From Amborella trichopoda (lineage: Eukaryota; Streptophyta; Magnoliopsida; Amborellales; Amborellaceae): DNA of 64,000 nucleotides. The stretch is from assembly GCF_000471905.2 (NCBI RefSeq), contig NW_006494931.1, positions 4,827,016-4,891,015 on the forward strand, given 5' to 3'. Below the pieces are notes generated by a model. That model saw only the letters and a program-made list of their open reading frames with translations, did not search any database and was not told the origin of the DNA. The number at the start of each line of letters is the position of its first letter. Position 1 is the stretch's first letter. Below are positions 37,501-49,500 of the stretch, piece after piece. The position numbers were made by a program, and so were the translations under genes.

Positions 37501-40500
37501 GGTAATTGCTACAATATGTGAAGAGCTCTCTCCAGAAAGCATTATGCTAATCTACATATCAGCATCAGGTGATGTTAGGTTCTTTACCCCAATTCATTCC
37601 CTACTGCCTTTCAAAATAATAATTGTTTTCTTGACACGGATGAACTGTTGTTTGCAGGGAAGGCTGAGCGGAATGTCACTTCTCTGCCAACAGCTTCTGG
37701 AGCTCTGATGAACTCTTCACAACCAATTTTGCGCGTTCCACATGCTCATGATTTATTATCAAAAGAGAGCTCAGTTACCACAGATAATCATCGGAAATAT
37801 GGTTCAGAATCTCATGCTTCAGTGGATGATAAAGGCGACTCTGTTGATTCTTCAGGGACATGCTTGTGGTTGGGTTCTCGTGGAAATGGAGGTTTAATAT
37901 TTTTCACTATTAACACACATACCCATTAGAAAGAAATAGAAAAAGAAATTCTTGTGTTACTTTCAGGAAATCTATACCTAGAACCGTTCATTTGATTTTA
38001 GCATCTTCCTAAAGTTACATAACTTACAAAATTTTGTAAAATTATCTAATAGGGAATGCTTTGAGTTAGCCGCGGCTTGTTTTTTCTATCAATGAGGATG
38101 GAGTATAATATTATGCTTTGTTTTTTGACTATCAATGTGTCCTTATGATCAGGTGTGAACAAGCTTTATCCTGCTGATATACTTCCTTTTACAAGGAGGC
38201 CACTTTTTCTTATTATTGACAGTGACAATAGTTGTGCATTCAAGGCAGGTTTGTCAGAACTCATTTTTTTTTTTTTTGGGGTATTTTTTCCTTCATCTTA
38301 AGCACCATCTCTTTTGGTATAATAGCTCAAAATCATCACAATGGCCATCCGTTTCTTACTTTCCAGAAATCTGAATTTTAGACGGATATTGACAATCCAT
38401 ACATGCTAAAACTATATGTTCTGCACATGCTTCCTACTGTATCTAATTGCCAAATTATGCCATTGATAAATTTATTTTATAGATGTTAATGCATTGCACA
38501 TCATTTTTTTCTCCAATGAATACTAGAATAGGGTTTTCTCCATTGTTAAACTTTCTGTTTATCTACAATATGATATGCACAGAATATATTGTCGAAATGC
38601 ATGAGATAATTTTGGGGGATATCCAAGATAGTGGGTTATGCATCAAACACCATGGTACTTGACTCCTCAACAAATGGGCTAATAAACTGGAAATGCTCTC
38701 TCTCTGTCTCCCCCTTCCCCCCCTGCCTGTGAGTTATCATAGTTTTTTATCGTATGTTTCTTACCAGAAAAATTATGATAGATTAGATTAATATTAAGGA
38801 TGAAAAGTTTTCTTCTCTTGGTTATTATTCTTCCCAGAAAGTGTACGAGTGCCATGCCTGAGATAATGGCACTGTGCTTCACCATATTTTGGATTGCCCA
38901 TGAAGCATTCTGTAATCCATTTCATGGGAAGATACATGATAATACTGAATCTGACCATCATGTCTTATTTTATATTGCACCTGCCCATCCGAATCGAAGC
39001 AATGAATGCCAAAGTTTTCCTTTTCTTGCTGACGAAACAGTGATGTTGAAAGATTAAATTCCAACTCCATTCAAACATCCCCACTCACCTCCAGACAACA
39101 CCAGGACTCAGGTTCAGACTTTGGATTGAATTCATTTATGACTTTTTTTTCCTCATTGCCCACTGCAGTTAATAAAGAGGAGTCCTTCACCCTTTCAAAT
39201 TTTGTGTTTCATATCATGCTATCTATAACTCGTAATGTTCTTTCCTTTGTTTCATGCATGCCTTTAGGAATCACAAAGTTTGTCAATGCAATTGCACATC
39301 AAGAGTGGAAGTAACCATTGGCAGAAGACACTTGATCCTGGGAGAAAATAAAATCTGGAATCTTGTTCCATTTCCTAAAGGAAAGAAGGCATTGGCATTG
39401 GGAGTGCAAGCTAAAGTTTGAGCCAGACTAGAGCATTGAGAGGAACGAGACATGAGTTGTAACTGAGGATTTTACAGAGGATAGACTCAGAACCATGAGG
39501 CTCGTAATATTGATAGCTTCCAATTATTCAGAGCCACTATATCTATGCAACTTGTATGTCTCTCTCTGAGAATGTCTCTCTCTGAGAATCTTGAATTAGG
39601 ATGCATGGTACCTTACTACCTCTTTGAATTCCTTCAAGGAGATCCACAAATGGCATACATTTTTGTGTATGAAAAGCCATCTAGTTGCTCGACGCAATTA
39701 TCTTAGAGCTAGTTCAATAGGTTCACACTCCATGTTAATCAGCTTAATTATTGCATGCATGTGGAGTGTAGGCCTCAATGCACCCTGCTCTTCTCCTATA
39801 TATAGAATATATTGTATTTATGGACATTATGATAGTTAATAGATCTGTCTCTAAAGTTTTCTATCAAAGAGATGGGTGCATTTTAGTACTTCTTGCATCC
39901 ACTAAAGGGATTATTATATCATCAAGGAAGTCTACGATTGACATATCCAAAGAAATTTTTAGACTAGCTGCTGTGTGTGTTAGTCTCTCATGGCAGTCTC
40001 CCTTTTCCCCGCTCCTGTGGCAGTGATTCTTTGAAAGGTGTGGAATTAAGGCACACACTGCACTTTTTCCCAAACTCTTTCTTCTCTCCTATTCTACCTC
40101 TTTATTTGATGATTTCTAGAGATGAGCTCTATCATTTATTGATCGAGAGAATTCAACAGTTGTGACTAAACTAGCCTTGGTTCTCATTCGAGAAGTTGAA
40201 CAATTAGCTAATAATCTCCTTCCCAATTAAATGAATTTCTTATTTTAACCTGTGTTAATGGAGTCTTAAGATGTCATTTTTTTTCCCCACCTTCCTCATT
40301 GTGATTTATAACTTAAGAGTGGCTGGCCTCTTTTGTCATATATGCCGGTTTATTAATTGCAATATTCATGTTGGAGCCATACCCTAAGTCATAATATATT
40401 ATGATCGGTCTTCCTAGAGCTTCCTTGCTGTGGGGAGGCCTAGTGTTTGGACTGCTCAAGAGTGCTTACAAGTGCCCATGAACTTTTGATGGTTTTCTTT

Positions 40501-43500
40501 GTGCTGAAACTTTATTACCCAACTTGGGCTTTCCTCCTAGCATTAGATTTGATGAAAGATTTTGGATGGACAATTAGGTAGGATTATTCTTGTACATGCT
40601 TTACATGCTTTCTCTTAATTGGGATGCGGACCATATCCATATCGCTCAAGTCAGTTGCCTTTTTGAAGGCCTCTAGGTGCTTGAATTGGTCGTCAATGTC
40701 TTTACCAAAAATCAAAACATCATTAATATAGGCAATAGCAAAGTTGTCGAATGGCCTAATAATTTCATCCATAATCCATGTCGAATGGATTTACCAAAAA
40801 TCCAAAGAGCATGGTGCACCATTCATATTGGCCCATTGGTACTGCAATGTAGTTTTGTAGCGATCCTCGTATGCAATCTTCACATGTCAGAAGCCTAATC
40901 TGAGGTTGAATTTGCTGAAGTGCCGGGCACTTGTAATTTAGGAGATCAGGATTTACCTGTTTGGAACGTTAGGGGGCCTATAATTAATTACGAGCTGCAG
41001 AACTCCTCTTTCCTATTCACTATGATTATTGACATAAAAAGCAGCTCATGACCAAGACCTCTTGCTTGGTCAGATAAAAGCTTTGCTCAACAGGTCTAAG
41101 ATCTCCTGGTGGTTGAGTTTGCGTATCTCTTTGGGCATTTGAACAGCCCGTGATTTTGATGGGACTTTCTTTTAGGAGAAATCCTCTTAGTAAGGGAGCT
41201 TTACCTCCCATGTGTGTCTTTACTGAAAGGCCTTTATGTTTAGGGAAAGTGTCTTCGCATGGCTTCAATTCATGAGTGGTTCTATGGTTTTGCTAATTGT
41301 CACGAAATATGGGCATGAGGAATTTGGTCCTTGATGTCAGGAATGACCTTCTGAAGGCATTCCTTTACTCAAGATTGTCTTTTGATAGCAGAAGAAGTAG
41401 GAGGTACAGAGAATCGAAAGAAAACTTCCTTCCCTTTTAGGTTCCCCCTCCCAATTTTCTATGATGAAAGACTGGAGTTTTGAGAGAAGAGAGTTACCGT
41501 CCCATCAAGGATTAGGAAGTCTAATATTCACAGGCCTCCCCTTTGCAGATATGGACGTCTCAAACCATGTATATTGTTTCCAGCTTGGCCCTGTCTACAA
41601 CTTGTGGCTTCTCATTACGTCTCTTCCAATATTCTACTGGAACTATGTCAACCCGAATACAGTTGAAGTTGGATCTTGAGTCAGGTCTTTGTATATGTTC
41701 CCTCAGATCTTAGCCATTAATATGGAAATCCATCATTGGAAATCATGCACCATTCTATTGATGATCATCTTTCCTCGAACTGCCTAATCAAAGTATTTCT
41801 CTAAATCCGGGTTAGCAGGCGCATCGAATGGTTTGCTACTCTCTCCAAGGAGGATGTTCTGTTGTTCCTTCGGTGCTTGGATTGGAGTTTTAAGGGATTT
41901 AGTATGAATGTTTAGCTGCCTGCGCTTCCCCTGAAAATCCTTAAGTTTTGGTCAGGATACTTCAACTTTCTTGGCGAGTTCATCTCCATTTTTATGGAGA
42001 CAAAGTGTTCTTCAGGAAGAACAGTTTTATGTCATCTCCTCCTAGAAGTAGAGGCTCCAGAAGATATTGTCCCGACAGTTCCCCATCACAAAGGTATTAT
42101 TGGAACTTGTGAGTAATTGGGAAATTTGTGTTGTACTTGAATTTTGTGAGTTCTTTTTCCTCCATCCCACAGTTGTAGTTCTCCATTTGCATCTTCTCAT
42201 GGAACTTTGGGCTCATGTTGATATAGAAGGGTATCACACCCAACTATTTTATCAATAGAGTCAATGATGACCTCGACGGGGTTTACAGCTCCGAACTGCA
42301 AATCTAGGCTTTGGAGGGAGTCTGAATTTGCCGGAACAAATCGATAGTTCCTGTGGTTTTGGAGTCACCGCTACTACTGTATTGGAGGTGTTGACCTGAC
42401 AAATGCATTCTTTAGTGTCAAAGTCGCTTTCTAATGAATAGAAGTTGCTTCCTCTGGTAGCGGCACTGACTTTCTTCTTATCTTTGCAGTCCTTCCAAAA
42501 ATCTCCTTTTCCATAGTTGTAATATTTTGATTTCCACCTCTCACCTTCTTCTTATGAGAATGCCTCCTCCCCTTTTATCGGTTCAGTGCATCTTTTTCCT
42601 AGGAGACATATCTCTTCTCTTCTCATGGTGGCGACGCTTGTACCGTTCTCTGCTCCTACTCCTTTTGTGGCAATGAGGACTGCCTTTTATCCCGGTCAAC
42701 TTTAGCTATCTACAGACGTCTTTCTTGACTTTGTAACTGCGGGCCTTGGCATTGGCTTGGAGCTTTTCAGTGCATCTCTCCATAATTACTATTTTTGTTT
42801 TAGTAAAATACGCCCCCAAGCAACAATATTTAGGTCATAATCTTTGAAATGATTTTGACATTCTCCCTTAATTTGCTCGGAAGCCTAGCGAAGAATTTTT
42901 GTTTGTAGGCAGCACTTTCACAGTCAAGAAGCTTACTTACTCCTTCCTGGAAGGCATACATACCTATACCGGCTATAATCACCAAGGGGCCGTTTGGATA
43001 CTTGGAAATATATTGTCTGTAAAATATATTACAGCCGTAATACATTACTGCGTAATACATTACCTGCAAATGGATTGTCACTGTTTGGGTAGTATTTAGG
43101 TGCAACTTGGGAAATACATTGCTACTATTTGGCTATGTCCGGAAGAAATATGAGAAATGCATTACCATCCAAATATGAAAAATATGGCTATGTTTGGCTA
43201 ACATGATTAGACTTTGGTTTCAACATGATAAGTCATTGGAATACCATGATTTTATTGTGATAAGCCTTATTTTTATTTATTTATTATAGAAGTCTTTCAA
43301 ATATCTCTCTATATATAATTTCAAATAAACAATAAATTTATGATAACAAAATCAAAATTTTTATGGTACAAGTTAAAAAATGTGAATAAGTTTGATTAGT
43401 AAACTAGAAGGTTTGGTAATTGCTGTAGAAAATTTTGAAGCATTGGAGGAGACTAAAGAGGTATCTTATTTCAATTGAGCTTTTACTTATCTTTTACGAG

Positions 43501-46500
43501 GATTATGTTGTGTTAAATTTTTTATTATGATTGTGTTGTGTAATTTCTCATTGATTACCAATTATTATTTTTATTATTTTTGTTTTTATACGAGAGCTGA
43601 TGGTGGGCTACAACCCAAATTGGGGATAGAGGGAAGAAGAAATTTTTTTATTATGATTGCAGTAGAAAATTGTCCCTCATCAAGGTCTACAACTGTTCAA
43701 ATCAATTTAGATTTCCCCTTACTTTCACTTACCAATTATTAAAAATTTTTGTTTTCCCTTACTTTCACTTACCAATTATTAAAATTTTTTGTTTTTATAT
43801 GAGAGTCAGATCAGGGCTACAACCCAAATTGGGGATAGAGGGATGTAGAAATTTTTTATTATGATTGCAGTAGAAAATTTTCCTTGTACACTTGTTCAAA
43901 TCAATTTAGATTCCCCTTTTCATACCTCTACTTTAACTTTCTACTTACCTTAATAATTATACAATACAACGTATATTGAGAGAGAGGAAATTTTTTTTTT
44001 AAGTGGGGATAGGGCAGAGAGACGCACGAGAAAGATTCCAAAGATTACCCGTCAACTTCGTAATAGATTTTTCACCCCTCACCGCGCGTAATGGATTTCA
44101 TGATTTTTTGGGAAATCTCAAGTAATCTGGCGTAATGTCTTTTCATTTCCTTACTATTAAAGCGTACGCAAACAATGTAAATATCATATTTCTTTGTAAT
44201 CTATTGTCACGTAATAGATTTTCATGTACCCAAAAGGCCCCTAAGGGAGGAGATAGACATCACCATTACGGCCTGTCTATGTTTCCTTTCTTGGTGCTCC
44301 CGAGGTCCACATAAATGAATCCTAGTGGTAGCTAGGAGGCTTTCTATAAGATTAGGAAGGAGTCTCTTTATCATAGGCATCAGTTTAAAGAGTTCCATCA
44401 TCTTTAACTTTTATTGAAACTTTTATTTCGTCTTTACCTTCTAGGTCGAATTGGCCCCACCAGTTTCTAAAAGGACGATGATGTGATCTTTTCAAGTATA
44501 CATAGTTAAAAAAAAATTCTTTCTTTTTTTCATACCGGCTAGAACATAACATTACAATTCTTACATTCGAACATAACACAATTCTTACAATTCTTACATT
44601 CGAACATAACACAATTCTTACAATTCTTACATTCGAACATAACACAATTCTTACAATTCTTACATTTGAACATAACACAATACATGATATTGAATCAAGA
44701 AACATGGATCCATCAGAATACCAAATTACCTTGCCAAGGATTACTCCCAAGGACTTGACACACCCCATTCTAGGTCTCACCGTTGGCGCACAAGATGGAG
44801 GTCCCCAAGTTGTCTCACGATGTGGGAAGCCTAGGCAACCTAATCTATATGAGAGAATCAAAACAATCTTTGACTAATCTTTAGGTTTAGGCTAGCTAGG
44901 GAGTGTCACCCTTTTTCCTATGGCCCTAGGGCGTGGCACCCCTCCTTTTTCTTTTCTTAGAGGGAGGTGAGATGAGAGAGAGATAATTTGGAGAGAAGGG
45001 GTGTGCAACCTTAATGGAGAGAGAAGGAGAGGTCTAGAGAGAAGTGTCTTTGCCTCTACTCACAAGGTTTAGGGTTCTGGGGTGTAGGGTTTGCTATCTT
45101 AGTGAGAATTAATCTTGACCACCTATGTTAAGAGACCTGTGAAGTGAAGAGATCTTAGCCACTCCATGTCCTAGATCAACCATCATGATTAATGGGAAGG
45201 TACTAGAACCATTATCCCTTAATTTCCTAAACCCATTCTCATCAAATATTTAATCCTTGGGAAATATAACAATATATCATGTTAATTTCAATCAATCCAA
45301 AATCTTTCCCATTCTACAATGAATCAAACCCTTCTCTAAATCACACCAAAAACAAAACACATTCTAAAAGACTTGTTGAACAAGTTAAAGAAAGAAAAAG
45401 AGAAGGAAGTGGGGTGTGCCACCCATATGGTTCCTTGTGGACCCCACATCCCCACCTAGTTGGGCACCATATGATGGGCCGCCATCATAAATGGGCCTCC
45501 ACACCTTTGTGAAAATTTACAAATTAATAATATAATTTTTAGAGCGCATTTAATATTTTAAATTTATCTAAATATATAAAATCTAAAAAATTCAATTTTG
45601 GCTATTTTAAAATTCCTTTTGAACAAAATAAAATATATAGAGGGCTTTAAAATTTCATTTTAATATTCAAATTCAAATAAAATATACATAATAAAATTAA
45701 TTTGATGGGAATTGGATCCATAATGTCAAGGATAATACAAATATATTGGGGCACTTCTTCTTTTCTGAAAACCGTACTGTCATCTTCTCAAATTGACCCA
45801 GCAAAACCCATGACCCAGATCCCATTGCAGGGGTTCATGATTGGTCCATCAAATCCAACCAATACATGAAGGGAGCACGATTCTAGTCTATGGATTTCAG
45901 GTTCCTCCCTGAGGACAAGTTGATGTCCCATTTAGCACATTATCTCATAGGATCTTCCAACATAATCCAGTGTTGCATGGATACATCTCTTTTGCACAAG
46001 GCTATCTAGTGTACATGCCGTGCGATGGCAGTATTGAGGACTTTGGCCATTGTCCTCCTCGGCCAACCACTGCACACAAGGGTCACACGGGCCCCTAGCC
46101 ATCTCTTCGACCTCATCAAGGTATAAACCCTCACCCTTATCAATTGTGCCTTATGCCCAAGGCTACGGGTTTTTAGACATCACCTCAGGCCTAGCGCGTC
46201 AAAACCCGCTAAATCGTAGTATAAAAAATGCTTCCTCTGATCCCTCTACACCATAATCCTTTGGTCCCACTAGACCCCACTCCTATTAGAATTATCACAT
46301 CACTATAGTCATAATTTCACATGCTCTCATAAGGCCTTTAAATGGTCACATAACCCCAACAGTCTCTAAGTGTTCCGATGAACCCTTGGGTAAGCATATG
46401 TTGAAGGCCTCGAGTTGGGATTTTGGCGGAGAGATACACATTGGCTGTTCCAACTGTAAAGTAGTTTTGTTAATTTGCTTTGCATTTGGCCATCTGCTGA

Positions 46501-49500
46501 CCAAGGGTAAATAGAAAATGGATTTTCATATGTAAGGTTGATGGCCATAAACCTATCCTTTGGGGATTTTCTCTGAAAGGCCTGAATAAAGCGGACTGCG
46601 ATCAGAAATGGTTGCTTTCTGACTGATAGCTGGAGGGTTCTCTATAAGAAGCATCGAGATCTCCTCCGTACATAGCCCCCACTCCCATGAAAAAGTAAAA
46701 GGGCTTTCTGGTGACCACCTCGAACTTACCCCTGATTTTGCTAGCATCAGCTATATTCATACCTCCTTTCTTAGGGATTGAGCCGCTGCTTGTACCTGCA
46801 AGAAGTCTGGTGTCTGCGGGGGGTGAGTTGCCTTGGGCCTTTTGTGGTACAAAGGAGATAAAGTTCTACACTTTGAATTGTTTGCCGTTCTAGGGAAACA
46901 GAGGCATTACTTCTTTGGAAATTTTTCATAGAATGTACTCGCCTTTGGACATGTTCGCCCAATTCATGACCAATTTTTTGTTTGCTTTTCATTCAGGGCA
47001 GTATTGGTTCAGTTTTGTTGTTGGAGGAGTGTCTGCTCTAAATTTGTTTTGGTCAAGAATATTGGAGCTGCAACGTTCTCTTCATCTCCCCCTAGCTATA
47101 GAGGTTCAAAGGGTGGAAAGGAGGATATTTCTAGTTCACTTCTTTGGGTTGAGATCATGGTGGATTTTCGGGCTGCTGCTACCCTCCTTCCAAAGATAGA
47201 GTCTAGTAGGGATATGCCACTCTTGTTTCTCGGGCCATCATCCAATTTTTCTACAACCTTGATCTCTCATGTATTTTGAAAATGAGAGAGCCAGGTCTTC
47301 CTTCTATTGTCATTCAAGTAATTTTTATACAGGCTTTCTACTTCTCTAGAGTTTGTAAAAGCTTCTCTTACCCTTAGCCTCCTGTAGACATGGTCGAGGA
47401 CAGTGACCTCATTGCCTCTTAAGGGTTTCAATCCAGCGGGCTCAGAGTTGTTTTCTGTGGAACTCAGAGAATTCTCTAAGCCATCTTTCTCTGCTAGGAT
47501 CCTGGAGATAGTTCTCTTAGAGGGCTGCTAAAACTTCAACGTGGTCTTTCCACGGCTTGGCCAGGCATGGGAAGGTGACGAAGATTCATGAGGTGCAATA
47601 GTATGGACTGTCTCCTCCTCTCGTCGTCACACCACTACTCCTAGGGAAATATGGAGAGGCATGGGGATTGCCACGTTCCCTAAAGTCTATGGTTATGTGA
47701 CTGGGCCCATTGGAATTCTTCCTCCAGGAGGTTCTTGGGCTTTGGCAAATCGTTGCTCCAAAGTCCAGACTTTGGGGATTCGGATCTCTGATGGTTTTAT
47801 CCTTTGAGGGACCATTACTTTTCCCTCAATATCTTCTTCCATATATGTACCTTCGAATCTGATGGCCATCATGGGTGCTGGGGTACAAGTGTTGATAGCT
47901 CGATACCTTATTTTCCAAGTATATCGAACCCCTATGTTTTAGTCTGCAGTCGGAGTACCTGGTTTTAGTGCTGGTTGATGAGGGAAATGGTAAAGTTTGG
48001 GTAGATGAAGAAAAATATCCTGCCTCTGGCTAAGGAGGCCTTGACTGCATCAAAGTGAGTATGCTTGCCATTGAGCACATACACATGGATGAAGGTGTTG
48101 AGGTTTTCTCGGTTGAGTGGGGTGACACCACCTCGAGGCTGCCAATATGAAGGAATCTCATACTTCTCTCCATAAATTGTCTCAACTTATGGGGTTTTAA
48201 GAAAGAGATGGAGAAGGATTGTTCTGAGTTTTGGGATACCTATAGACACCTTCTACTTCCACGTTATCAATGGATTTGAAGCCAAGGGCTAGGAGCAGCC
48301 CTTTAGGTTTATAGATGTCTGATGTTTTCATCTTTCCAGGTTGTTTACATTTTGTCCCTCAATTATTCATTCTTAGAGGCTAAACCCCTTGCCACGAGGT
48401 GCTGGGTTCCCCCCCTTCTTCTAGATCCCAACTGTAGTGCCTAATTGCAGAGAAAGAGAAGGGAACAAATTTCAACTTTTTTTCACTCATTCTGGAATAG
48501 GCAGGACAACAATACTAGAGCTGAATGCTTATTTTTTGCTGGTAGCTGTGCCACTTTTTTTTGCAAGATGCTTCTAAAGAGTTCGCAAGATATTTTTAAA
48601 GTAGCGAAGTTCTAGTGTTGGGACAATGGAATATGAAATGTACAGAGTTATCTTTATATACCACAGTCTATCTATGTACACAATCCTATGTACTTGTCAT
48701 GGGATAGGAAATGCTTAAGCCCATAAATAACCCCCTAAAAATGGGAAAATCCTACCTAAAAAGAGCCCTAAACGCTCTGATACCAAGTGAAGTCCAGAAA
48801 AATGAGAACCCAACTCTAAACCTTGAAAATACCATGGGTGTTGGAGGCAGTTCGAGTTGCCTGAATCGCCCAAACAACAATATTATTAAGTGCTTTAAGT
48901 GTTTTGGAATCGGTCACATATCATCTCAGTGCCCAAATAGAAAAACAATTTTGTGAGCCACTGTGAAAGAAGAGCCTATAGTAACACTTGGTGACCATGG
49001 GGTGGCTTTGGTGATCCAACACAAGATGATTACATCCTGCATAGTAGACGAGGCATACTGGTTGTGAACTAATACTCTTCACATGCGATGCATTGCCTCT
49101 GGGAAGGTTTTGTAATCTTATCATTGATGGGAGGGAGTTGCGAAAATATTTTTTCTCAGGAGATGGTGGGCTATCTGAAATTGAAGACGGAAAGCCTGCC
49201 AAAGCCATAAAAGACAGCTTGGCTTAAGAAAGGAAATGAGGTAATAGTTCCTAAATGGTGGCTGGTTTCTTTTTTTATTGGAAAGCACTACAAATGTGAG
49301 TTATGGGGCGATTTCATGCCTATGGATGTATGTCATTTATTATTGGGCAGACCATGGCAATATGACCGGCGCACCGTACATGATGGGTTTAATAACACTT
49401 ATTCCTTTGTTGTGGGTGGGGGGGGGGTGTTTGTAGTAAATGTGGTTTTTAGGTCCATCTAAGAAGGAAAGTACCTCCAAATCAGACAAGGGGTGTACTA

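Larger units (their letters stand above)
40570..48785 (-). mobile_element. Endogenous caulimovirid (pararetrovirus) fossil, interrupted twice
   Basis: On the minus strand, parts run in Caulimoviridae order: a tRNA-Met primer site (48774-48785), a movement-protein-like region (about 48200-47700), coat-protein-like and basic regions (47500-46370 and 43105-42550) with a knuckle-like stretch near 42500, and a reverse transcriptase (about 41130-40590). RT blocks [14 protein letters not shown] and [12 protein letters not shown] point to this family, probably close to florendoviruses or petuviruses. RNase H and beyond are missing. It is heavily broken, with well over ten lesions, and old. A PIF/Harbinger-like element (42986-44241) and an LTR (about 44530-46361) inserted into it, leaving about 5.1 kb of viral sequence. 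Confidence 0.82.

Noticed and set aside
38249-38250. GT at 38249 as the exon 6 donor
   Set aside because: It adds four bases, which puts exon 7 out of frame; only the GC site at 38245 gives the conserved continuation.
44385-44861. A 158-codon minus-strand open frame with a repeated [11 protein letters not shown]-like motif
   Set aside because: The repeat comes from the 33-bp tandem array in the antisense LTR, and the frame runs from LTR into fossil sequence. It is not a gene.
46915-47279. Plus-strand frames of more than 90 codons rich in hydrophobic residues
   Set aside because: They are the complement of the pararetrovirus coat-like region; the minus strand carries the meaningful sequence.
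48711-48956. Small protein with a CCHC zinc knuckle, possibly a host RNA-binding protein
   Set aside because: The knuckle is followed by protease, RNase H and integrase traces in Ty3/Gypsy order, so it is retroelement gag.
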